A DNA stretch of 30,186 nucleotides from an uncultured Clostridia bacterium (GTDB taxonomy: Bacteria > Bacillota > Clostridia > Saccharofermentanales > Saccharofermentanaceae). The DNA is taken from the NCBI GenBank assembly GCA_946405115.1, contig CAMJGB010000001.1, positions 1-30,186 of the forward strand. The letters run 5' to 3'. A program made the position numbers and the translations under genes. The first letter of the stretch is position 1. The number at the start of each line of letters is the position of its first letter. A model generated the notes under the pieces. It made no database searches, was not told the origin of the DNA, and saw only the letters and a program-made list of their open reading frames with translations. Below, in pieces: positions 7,446-14,715 of the stretch.

Positions 7446-8042
7446 TTATAAAAAGTAAAATCCTGATATTGTTAACAATTGTTCACCGAATAAAACAACC
7501 ATCGATAAACCATACACAAGAAAGGGAGCAAGCTTGATCTTTGCGCCTTTTCCGGCCTTCTTAAGAACAAGCAGGTAAATCCCGTAGAATCCGGAGATAA
7601 AAAGGCCCAGGCAGGCACCGATCACGGCATATTGCCACCCAAGATAAAGACCTGCTGCCGCCATAAGCTTAATATCGCCGCCTCCAAAGGCTCTTTTAAC
7701 CGCCAATGATATAAGAAGCATTGGTACTGATACACATACAGCGCCGATAAGATGAGATATAAGTCCGCTAACGGTAAATCCCTCAACAATTAAGAATCTG
7801 ATTACACCTAGAACCGCTATGGCTATCAATACCAGATCCGGCACAATGCCTTTATTGATGTCGGCGCAGGCACATGAGACAAGTAGCAGTAGAAAGAGTG
7901 CTGCAAATATACCTTCTATACCAAATCCACATACAAAGAACGCACAAAACAAAGCAACCGCCGCGAAGATGTAAAACACCGGCGACGGTATGCTCTTAAG
8001 ATCATTTATAAGCTTGGATGATGACTTTACATCAGTCGTCAT
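7446..8042 (-). CDS. pilD: Prepilin peptidase (A24 type IV leader peptidase), short form
   Basis: A 198-aa polytopic aspartic protease that would cut prepilin leaders at the inner membrane face. Both catalytic aspartates are visible: D61 in 'ADINKGIVPDLV' and D123 in 'GGGDIKLMAAAGLYLGW', the GxGD motif of family A24. 'KIKLAPFLVYG' near the C-terminus is also typical. The N-terminal cytoplasmic methyltransferase domain with two CxxC motifs seen in PilD/GspO is absent, so N-methylation is not expected from this protein. In that respect it resembles the TadV/FlaK-size members. Its ATG overlaps the end of pilB by 11 bases, and it closes the assembly operon. Likely substrates are the six prepilins in this window. 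Confidence 0.9.
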   Translation of the reverse strand: MTTDVKSSSKLINDLKSIPSPVFYIFAAVALFCAFFVCGFGIEGIFAALFLLLLVSCACADINKGIVPDLVLIAIAVLGVIRFLIVEGFTVSGLISHLIGAVCVSVPMLLISLAVKRAFGGGDIKLMAAAGLYLGWQYAVIGACLGLFISGFYGIYLLVLKKAGKGAKIKLAPFLVYGLSMVVLFGEQLLTISGFYFL

Positions 8043-9717
8043 TGTAGGCTACACGCTCTAACTCTTCCATGGATGTAATACCCTGCTCAACAAGAAGCTC
8101 AGCAGCCATTCTCAGAGTCTTCATGCCCTGATTCTTAATGGCATACTGCTTCATCTCTTCAGCCTCAGCTCCTGCGGCGATCATCTTGCGCATTGTTTTA
8201 TCAACAACAAGTATCTCGTGAATAGCCGTACGTCCGAGATAACCGGAGTTATGGCACTGACCGCATCCTGTACCCTTCTTAGCATTAGGAATATCGTGAC
8301 CTAAGAAATCTATCTGGGTCTCAGTAAGCGGATACGGCTTAGCACAATAAGGACAGACCTTACGCATAAGTCTCTGAGCAACTACACCTACAAGCGCTGA
8401 TGAAAGCATATAAGGTTCTGCTCCGATATCTACAAGTCTTACGATCGTAGAAGCAGCATCGTTCGTATGTAGCGTTGAAAGAACCAGGTGACCTGTTACG
8501 GCAGCTCTGATTGAGATGGCAGCTGTCTCAGCATCTCGAGTCTCACCTACCATGATAACGTCAGGATCCTGACGCATGAGGGCTCTAAGGCCGATCTCGA
8601 ACGTAAGTCCTGCTGTTGGATGAACCTGAACCTGATTAAGTCTCGGCAGATTCTTCTCAACAGGGTCCTCGATAGTACTAATATTAATCGGCTTCTGAGA
8701 CAAAGATCCCAAAGCGTTATAAAGCGTAGTAGACTTACCTGAACCCGTAGGACCCGTGATATATATAAGACCGTTCGGAGACATAAGCATCTTGGTAAAC
8801 TTCTCATAACACTCAGGAGTCATACCGAATGTCGAGTTGTTATCGATATTAACCGCAGACATGATAAGTCTCATAACGACCTTCTCACCGAATACGGTAG
8901 GGATAACGTTAACACGGATATTAACTATCTGTCCCTGGATTCTTACACGGAAGTGACCATCCTGAGGAATACGCCTCTCAGCGATATCCATGTCTCCCAT
9001 GATCTTGATACGGGCAACAAGTGAATCCTGTACATTCTTCTGCAAAGTAATGTAGTCGATAAGCGTACCGTCAATACGCATTCTTACCATTACATTAGTC
9101 TCGAACGGCTCGATGTGAACGTCGGAAGCATTATCCTGGAACGCCTTATCAAGAAGCGAGTTAACGAGATTAATGATAGGAGCATCATCGGCACCGGCAG
9201 AGGTATCAATGACAAGCTCATCAACATTCATTCCCGCCGTATTTGCATTAGCATTCTCGGCAGCCATACGAGCCTTGATTCCGGCATACTGGTAGTTAAT
9301 GGCTTCCTTAAGAGGATTCTCTTCAGCAAGAACCGTTCTTACCGGCATACCTATTGTCTGCCTGATATCCTCGATGGCATAGAGATTAAGAGGATCGTTT
9401 ACGGCAAGGATTACTTCACCGTTCTCCTGAGCAATCGGAAGCATGTTATACTGTTCTGCAAGCTGCTTAGGAATCAGCTTAACCGTATCCGTATCTATCT
9501 GGAATGCCGTAATATCAATAAGTTGAACATCAAGTCTGTCAGCAAGAGCAGAAAGCATCTGTACTTCGGTAACATAACCCAAGTCAAGAAGAACCTGACC
9601 GATTCTCTTACCGCCGGATTCTTTCTGAATTCCAAGAGCCTCTTTAAGCTGATCCTCGGTGATATAACCCGCCGAGACCATCAAATCTCCTATACGAATC
9701 TTTGAATTATCAGCCAT
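8032..9717 (-). CDS. pilB: Pilus assembly ATPase PilB/GspE
   Basis: A 561-aa hexameric ATPase that powers pilus extension. The N-terminal ~150 residues form the MshEN/T2SSE-N domain ('GDLMVSAGYITEDQLKEAL...QVLLDLGYVTE'), which in relatives binds c-di-GMP or contacts the membrane complex. The catalytic core has Walker A GPTGSGKST (Lys328), the Asp-box and Walker B region 'DPDVIMVGETRDAET' (Glu392) and the His-box 'GHLVLSTLHTNDAAST'. Zinc ligands are C455-PY-C458 and C485-GQ-C488, a tetracysteine site typical of PilB/GspE and absent from PilT. The gene starts three bases after the pilO-like stop, with GGAGG upstream. Length and order of motifs match full-length family members. Confidence 0.95.
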   Translation of the reverse strand: MADNSKIRIGDLMVSAGYITEDQLKEALGIQKESGGKRIGQVLLDLGYVTEVQMLSALADRLDVQLIDITAFQIDTDTVKLIPKQLAEQYNMLPIAQENGEVILAVNDPLNLYAIEDIRQTIGMPVRTVLAEENPLKEAINYQYAGIKARMAAENANANTAGMNVDELVIDTSAGADDAPIINLVNSLLDKAFQDNASDVHIEPFETNVMVRMRIDGTLIDYITLQKNVQDSLVARIKIMGDMDIAERRIPQDGHFRVRIQGQIVNIRVNVIPTVFGEKVVMRLIMSAVNIDNNSTFGMTPECYEKFTKMLMSPNGLIYITGPTGSGKSTTLYNALGSLSQKPINISTIEDPVEKNLPRLNQVQVHPTAGLTFEIGLRALMRQDPDVIMVGETRDAETAAISIRAAVTGHLVLSTLHTNDAASTIVRLVDIGAEPYMLSSALVGVVAQRLMRKVCPYCAKPYPLTETQIDFLGHDIPNAKKGTGCGQCHNSGYLGRTAIHEILVVDKTMRKMIAAGAEAEEMKQYAIKNQGMKTLRMAAELLVEQGITSMEELERVAYNDD

Positions 9718-9720
9718 TTA

Positions 9721-10584
9721 TTATCCCTCCGATCCCGCTGCTTGTACGGCTTCAGAAACCAAAGCCTCATAATCAGCAACATCCGTCATATACAAACGAA
9801 GATTAACACGAAGTCTAACATCATCAGTTTCCATCAATGCTACCTCGCCTGTCTCCTCATTATAAACTTCCACTCTGTCTAACTGACTCCACTCAAAACC
9901 TGTAATCCTTATGGCAGGTTTGGTGCAAAGATCATCAATAAGAGCCTGACAAGAGCTCTCGCTGCCTGTCATGACCAAAGTAAGATCAACAGCCATTACA
10001 CCGGAAGACGTCGTGGATTGCGCCGCATATTTGGCATCCAGGTAAGGATCCAACAAACTGCCGATCTGAACCGGACCGGAGCTTGAAGATGAATCATCAT
10101 CGGAAGAAGACTCCGTTGAAGTCGATGTTGAAATTGGCGTAGGTGTAGGTGAAGGAGTTACAGCTCTTATTGTTGTAGTCTGCACCGTAAAAGCTTCAGA
10201 ATAAAGATACGGCAGTTCCTCGACAGGTCCTGACGGCATACTGATAGAGAGCTGCTCAGGGAATAATCCAAAGCTTAATACATAGTTAGTTGCCATACGG
10301 TCAATCTGAGAACTTGTCATAATCTCATAGTATCCGGATGTCGATTCAGCAAGGTCTGCTGTCGCCATTTGAAATACCGACTCTGCACTTACCAATCCCA
10401 TAACTTTTGCTCTTGCTTCAGCCTGGGAAATCTCGGCCTCTTCGATATTGTCACTAAGTGTTCTTATATCAACTATCGTAGGTTTAATAAGATACCATAC
10501 GAAGCAGAATGCAAGTCCCACGAACAGAACTATCGCTATAGTCATCTTATCTTTCTTGCTGAGATTAGTCTCGAACTTAGCCAT
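9721..10584 (-). CDS. pilO: PilO-like inner-membrane alignment protein
   Basis: A 287-aa bitopic protein with a short cytoplasmic tail, one helix (about residues 15-33, 'MTIAIVLFVGLAFCFVWYLI') and then 'KPTIVDIRTLSDNIEEAE', the coiled coil that follows the helix in PilO/GspM. A low-complexity Thr/Pro then Ser/Asp linker (about 139-168) separates this from a C-terminal ferredoxin-like domain ending in strands. PilO pairs with PilN to link the cytoplasmic PilM ring to the pilus in the envelope. The gene starts one base after the PilM-N stop (TGATATG) with GGAGGTGA upstream, and pilB follows three bases later. Sequence identity to PilO is weak by nature, so the assignment relies on topology and order. 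The linker is unusual. Confidence 0.75.
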   Translation of the reverse strand: MAKFETNLSKKDKMTIAIVLFVGLAFCFVWYLIKPTIVDIRTLSDNIEEAEISQAEARAKVMGLVSAESVFQMATADLAESTSGYYEIMTSSQIDRMATNYVLSFGLFPEQLSISMPSGPVEELPYLYSEAFTVQTTTIRAVTPSPTPTPISTSTSTESSSDDDSSSSSGPVQIGSLLDPYLDAKYAAQSTTSSGVMAVDLTLVMTGSESSCQALIDDLCTKPAIRITGFEWSQLDRVEVYNEETGEVALMETDDVRLRVNLRLYMTDVADYEALVSEAVQAAGSEG

Positions 10585-10585
10585 A

Positions 10586-12094
10586 TCAGTTCACCTCCTC
10601 TTCTACTTCTGAAGAAGTGGTCTCCTCAACAGGAATATCTCTTCCTGCCAGAGTACATACAACATTGATCTGCCATGTAACTCCATCTGAAGTAATGGAA
10701 TAACCTGTATAATCAACACTCTCGAATATATCAAGAGCCATAAGGTCTGCAATAAAGTAGTTAATATCATCTACATCAGGAGACATCGCCATTATGCTGA
10801 ATACTCCGGATGAAGCACTGTATGTTCTAAACTCAACCTCAACGTCATGAGGAATCGCAGCAGCGATGATCTGAGCATTAACAGTTGAATCCGGATACGG
10901 GTAAGATTCGATGTCCTGACTAAGAAGATCTGCTCCTCCCTGGATTCTTCCTATCTCACCCATATTCTCGAACATTGCATCATACTCTGCCGCCTGAGCG
11001 ATAACACTCGGTGAATGAATATAATCCTCGATTTCCTTTAGTTCAGCCTTCTTGGAAGCTTTTATTGCTATAGTTGCCCCATATACAATTCCCAGAAGGA
11101 CAAAAATACCTGCGAACGGTATGATCAACTTGATTAGGCCACCCTTCTCGCTGTCCTTAGCACTTCCCATCTTGGATGCTTTGAGGATCGATAACTTCTC
11201 ATCTATCTTACGAAGACCTGCAATGGGATAGATATAGAACGGAAATGCCGCCGCACCGTCTGCAATGGAAGATCCCGGAGGCGGTGCCACGAGAGATACA
11301 TCAATCTGACTGTCAATGTTAAGAATATCATTCGACAACGAAGATACCTGTGGCTGTGTAAGTCCTGCAAACAGAACATCCTTAACTGCAGCCTCAATAC
11401 GCTGCGCCGACATAAACTGTCTGATGGACGAGATTGAAGAATAGATTTCTTTCGCGAACTCAGGTGTACCCGGCTGTGAGAACACACGCGATGTTGAATC
11501 GTAGTAGTACTTACCTTCAGCAAAGAAGATCGTAACAAGGGAATTACCGTCAAGAATCATGTAGATAACGGTCTTGCCTGCTGCCTGCTTCGTGAGGAAT
11601 TCAGTCGCTATCTGAACTCCATTATGGATGGACTTTAGCTTGAGACCGGCTTTGTCAAATATATCAACATAACCGGAGACAAACTCCTTCTCCGCTGTTT
11701 CATAGATGATCTGCTGAGTCTTATTCTTGGAATTTTTACCGATCAGATACCATCCCGTAACAGGCTTCTGGAATCTTCCGTATTCAGAATCAGCCGTCTC
11801 TCTTCTTATGAATTCTGTTGTTTTCTTATCAGAGAGTAACGGAGCCTCTGTTCTGTTCGCACGAAGCTGTGGGCTGTTAAGAATGAGCGTAACCTCAGAC
11901 TTGGGGATCTTGTTCTGCTGCCACACATCCTTAATTGTCTGTGTGAGCATATCCTTATCCATTACTACACCGTTAAGTACAGCACCCTCAGGAAGCGGAG
12001 CAGAAAACAGCTTGTTAACCTTAACGCCACCTGCGGTAGGCGAACCGGTCGCTATCTGTATATTGGTGTTTGACAGAAATACAACTTCAGCCAT
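10586..12094 (-). CDS. PilM-PilN fusion (GspL-like) pilus assembly protein
   Basis: A 502-aa protein joining two parts that are separate in most T4P systems. Residues 1 to about 310 form an actin-like (ASKHA) domain like PilM: 'VVFLSNTNIQIATG' is the first beta hairpin, and 'TVIYMILDGNSLVTIFFAEGK' is the second-lobe strand pair. One transmembrane helix follows at about 320-345 ('LIKLIIPFAGIFVLLGIVYGATIAI'), then a coiled coil and an extracellular PilN-like domain in which a Pro-His-Asp-Val-Glu turn precedes 'FRTYSASSGVFSIMAMSPDVDDINYF'. The C-terminus is acidic and Ser/Thr-rich. GspL of type II secretion has the same architecture. It would bridge PilB/PilC in the cytoplasm to PilO outside. 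The gene follows pilC by 18 bases and abuts pilO. Confidence 0.82.
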   Translation of the reverse strand: MAEVVFLSNTNIQIATGSPTAGGVKVNKLFSAPLPEGAVLNGVVMDKDMLTQTIKDVWQQNKIPKSEVTLILNSPQLRANRTEAPLLSDKKTTEFIRRETADSEYGRFQKPVTGWYLIGKNSKNKTQQIIYETAEKEFVSGYVDIFDKAGLKLKSIHNGVQIATEFLTKQAAGKTVIYMILDGNSLVTIFFAEGKYYYDSTSRVFSQPGTPEFAKEIYSSISSIRQFMSAQRIEAAVKDVLFAGLTQPQVSSLSNDILNIDSQIDVSLVAPPPGSSIADGAAAFPFYIYPIAGLRKIDEKLSILKASKMGSAKDSEKGGLIKLIIPFAGIFVLLGIVYGATIAIKASKKAELKEIEDYIHSPSVIAQAAEYDAMFENMGEIGRIQGGADLLSQDIESYPYPDSTVNAQIIAAAIPHDVEVEFRTYSASSGVFSIMAMSPDVDDINYFIADLMALDIFESVDYTGYSITSDGVTWQINVVCTLAGRDIPVEETTSSEVEEEVN

Positions 12095-12112
12095 TTCTCA
12101 TTCTTCCTTTCT

Positions 12113-13309
12113 TTACGAACCTGCGCCGATAGTCGAATACGACTGATAGATAGGCTGAATGATCGCAATCATGATAAATCCAACGATTACCGCCATAACA
12201 ACGATCATTATAGGTTCAATTAATGAAGTCAGACGCATCAACGCCTGCTCAGAATAGAAATCAAGATCATTAGCCACAGACTCAAGCATCGGGCCTAACA
12301 TACCGGTCTCCTCACCAACCTTGATTGTGGAAGAAAGCTTATTAACAAAACCGTCTACATCCTGCAAAGCTGATGACAATGGAGATCCGCCAAGTACCTG
12401 ACGTTCAACCTCTTCGAACTGTTTCTCGATATACTTGTTACCGATAGTACCCTTAGAGATTGTAATGCAGTTATAGATCGGAATACCTGATGAATAAAGG
12501 GAACTCATAGTACGGGCAAATCTTGCAGAATAAATGACCTTAAGAAGCTTTCCCCACTTGCCCTTACACTTAAGCATATCGAAATAATAACTGACTATGG
12601 GAATCTTGATGATCATCTTGCCGAAGATAATGAACAACACTACGATAACGGCAAGGATATACCACTGATTCTTTACGAAGCCTGATATTGCCATAAGAAC
12701 TCTGGTCGCAAGAGGAAGTTCCGGCATAGTTGAGAACATCTCTTCGAACTGAGGAAGAACGTATCCGAAGAGGATTGCAACAACGGCAACGATAAGAACA
12801 CTTAAGATCTTAGGGTATGTGAGCGAACTCTTGGCCTTCTGCTCAAGCTCTGCCTCTTTCATATATTGATCTGCAAGTCTCAAACACGTGGAATCGAGTG
12901 TGCCCGAAGTCTCCGCCGCACGGATCATAAAGATCAGAAGCGGTGGGAATGCAGGCTCTAATTCTTCCATAACATTGGAAAGTGCAACGCCCTGAACAAC
13001 GCGGTCGCGAAGCTTAATATAAAGCTGTCTCTCGTATGGAGTAATAGACTCGTCGTTGGCAACGATCTCGAGAGCTTTTACAAGTGTTACACCGGCTTTG
13101 GTAAGAGTTCCGAGCTGACGGCAAAAATCAGAAAGCTTAGGCTTCTTAAGAGCCTTAAGAGCAATCTGTTTTGTAACAGGCTTAGCCTCAAGGAGCAAGA
13201 CTCCCGACTCATGGAAACGTCTCTGAAGATCCGTCTCGTCGGCAGCTTCTGCTTTACCTTTGATTATCTTGCCCTTACTGTCTTGTGCCCGATATTTATA
13301 TTCCGGCAT
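12113..13309 (-). CDS. pilC: Inner membrane platform protein PilC/GspF
   Basis: A 398-aa integral membrane protein on which PilB turns to insert pilins. The N-terminus MPEYKYRAQDSKGKIIKG is the standard GspF opening. Two GspF domains follow (about 70-190 and 270-390), each with cytoplasmic helices around a conserved Gly/Pro-rich turn, e.g. 'RDRVVQGVALSNVMEEL...FPPLLIFMIRAAETSGTLD' and 'GGSPLSSALQDVDGF...KVGEETGMLGPMLESV'. Three transmembrane helices are visible at about 170-195, 215-240 and 366-392. Length is that of the family. The gene lies between the small pilin-like protein and PilM-N in the assembly operon. Confidence 0.95.
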   Translation of the reverse strand: MPEYKYRAQDSKGKIIKGKAEAADETDLQRRFHESGVLLLEAKPVTKQIALKALKKPKLSDFCRQLGTLTKAGVTLVKALEIVANDESITPYERQLYIKLRDRVVQGVALSNVMEELEPAFPPLLIFMIRAAETSGTLDSTCLRLADQYMKEAELEQKAKSSLTYPKILSVLIVAVVAILFGYVLPQFEEMFSTMPELPLATRVLMAISGFVKNQWYILAVIVVLFIIFGKMIIKIPIVSYYFDMLKCKGKWGKLLKVIYSARFARTMSSLYSSGIPIYNCITISKGTIGNKYIEKQFEEVERQVLGGSPLSSALQDVDGFVNKLSSTIKVGEETGMLGPMLESVANDLDFYSEQALMRLTSLIEPIMIVVMAVIVGFIMIAIIQPIYQSYSTIGAGS

Positions 13310-13342
13310 CTGCGAAAGCCCTTCCCTCTTCTTTTATCTTTC

Positions 13343-13837
13343 TTATTCAGCTTCGAAATTAAGAATCTCGAATGAATAATAGACAACAAAATTTCCCTCT
13401 ACTCCGGCGGAGTAATCTTCACCTTCGCCAAAGTCCGTATAGATTACTCTATACAATCCTTTCCTATACTCAAACTGTATAGGAGTGTGAGTCTCCTCAT
13501 CCCATGAGTAAAGGATTACTTCACCATTTCTGGTAGAGATCTCAGCGATTTCTTCAGCTGCCCCCTCGATAAGTCCGTTAGGGCTGTGAGGATCGTATAT
13601 CGAATTCAAGTTACCGTAGTACTCAGTTCCGACGATACGAAGAGCACGTCTGATATCTCTCGCCTCTTTGTGTGCCTCCCTGGCTCCCGAGTCGATAACC
13701 GCCCAGAAGATCAAGATGGATATTGCAACTAACGTTACACACGAGATAAGAACTATTCGCAGAACATCTGCGATAGCGCCCCTCCTGTAAAACTGTGTGC
13801 CCTCTACGTGCACTTCCTTAGGCTTACTATCCGGCAC
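13343..13837 (-). CDS. Small single-pass, pilin-like membrane protein (first gene of assembly operon)
   Basis: A 164-aa protein of unrecognised family. A 20-residue basic/polar stretch ending RRG is followed by AIADVLRIVLISCVTLVAIS, a helix of about 27 residues, then a charged helix 'GAREAHKEARDIRRALRIVGTEYYG' and a small beta-rich domain with acidic C-terminus. The layout mimics a prepilin with cleavage after Gly20, but +5 is Val instead of Glu and +1 is Ala, so processing is uncertain. The GTG start at 13837 is supported by GGGGAG about five bases upstream. As the promoter-proximal gene of the pilC-pilMN-pilO-pilB-pilD operon it probably acts in pilus assembly, either as a divergent minor pilin or as an accessory membrane factor. 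Function not established. Confidence 0.7.
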   Translation of the reverse strand: MPDSKPKEVHVEGTQFYRRGAIADVLRIVLISCVTLVAISILIFWAVIDSGAREAHKEARDIRRALRIVGTEYYGNLNSIYDPHSPNGLIEGAAEEIAEISTRNGEVILYSWDEETHTPIQFEYRKGLYRVIYTDFGEGEDYSAGVEGNFVVYYSFEILNFEAE

Positions 13838-13906
13838 TTTCTCTCCCCTTCTTCAAGGCAGATGGCATAGCTTTCCAACCTATGTCATATTACCTTATAT
13901 AAATTT

Positions 13907-13935
13907 AATATAATCACGCGCAAAATAAGTGTCAA
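13907..13935 (-). promoter_or_regulatory. Promoter of the pilus assembly operon
   Basis: A perfect TTGACA at 13935-13930, a 17-base spacer containing GCGCG, and TATATT at 13912-13907 on the minus strand. The RNA start is expected near 13900, about 63 bases before the GTG at 13837. It lies inside the 49-bp block shared with the giant pilin promoter. Confidence 0.75.
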
Positions 13936-13971
13936 ATAAATTTATTGTTAATAAGATGTCTATAATGTTAC
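13923..13971 (-). repeat. 49-bp upstream regulatory block, copy 1
   Basis: This segment matches 22979-23027 at 45 of 49 positions in the same orientation. It covers the -35 box and about 36 bases upstream of it, including the palindrome AATAAATTTATT (13935-13946) abutting the -35. Conservation upstream of the core promoter points to a common activator or repressor site, or an UP element. Confidence 0.85.
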
Positions 13972-14025
13972 ACAGAAAATCCGATTATATAAGGCTTTCG
14001 GAGATTTGAAGCTCTCAACGCAAAC

Positions 14026-14050
14026 AAAACGGCGCCCCGAGAGGCGCCGT
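14026..14050 (-). terminator. Rho-independent terminator of the giant pilin gene
   Basis: Minus strand: ACGGCGCC, loop of six, GGCGCCGT, then TTTGTTTG. It lies 23 bases after the TGA at 14073. GC-rich perfect 8-bp stem. Confidence 0.85.
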
Positions 14051-14072
14051 CATTATTTGATATTATCAACCA

Positions 14073-14715
14073 TCAATTCTCCTGCCATTTAGCATAGATT
14101 ATTACATCACCTGTAATAGGTGCAGAGAAATTGTACTCCGGAGCATCCTCTGCAGCTGATTCAGCCCAATACTGGAATGTATAGCCATCACGGGTAGGAA
14201 TGCCCGGATCTGTAGGCGTACCTCCATCCGGTATTACCTGAGGGTCAACAGCAGATCCTCCATCACCGGTATCAAAGGTTACAGTATGTGTTACTGCCCA
14301 TCCGGCATAGATACTGCGGTTATCAAGTACAGAAGAAGCAAAGTCGTAGAGTCTTGTACATGCCTCATCTGTATACCAGTCTGTGAAGACATATCCTTCT
14401 CTCGTAGGAATTTCTTCCGGTCTTGTTGCACAACTGCCGGAATCAACCGTCTGAGGAGCAACGTACGATCCGCCATCGCCGGTCACGAATGTAATGACAT
14501 ATACCTTCTGCCACTTAGCCCAAAGATCGATATTTCCGGTTATCTGAGTCGTCTCGAAGTTAAACAGCTCCTCAGGCCTATACGATGAACTCGTATACCA
14601 TCCGCGGAACGCATATCCTTCATATGTAGGATCAGCAGGACGTGTAGCATAATCGTTCTCTATTACCGGCTGAGGTTCTACAGAAGAACCTTCTCCGGTA
14701 TGGAAAGTTACCGTG
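14073..14715 (-). repeat. Three InlB-type B repeats (Flg_new/Listeria-Bacteroides repeat)
   Basis: Coding repeats at residues ~2734, ~2804 and ~2875, each starting [V/I]TF-TG[E/D]G and containing TRP or PT-P, then '[E/D]GY-F--WY/A' and ending '[L/I][W/Y]AKWQ' or similar. Internalin-type B repeats are small beta-grasp modules at the end of many bacterial surface proteins, often near binding tips. Confidence 0.85.

Noticed and set aside
14073..14200. Search for a sortase signal (LPxTG plus helix plus basic tail) at the C-terminus of the giant protein
   Set aside because: None present; the protein ends with an InlB-type repeat at YAKWQEN, so wall anchoring by sortase is not supported.
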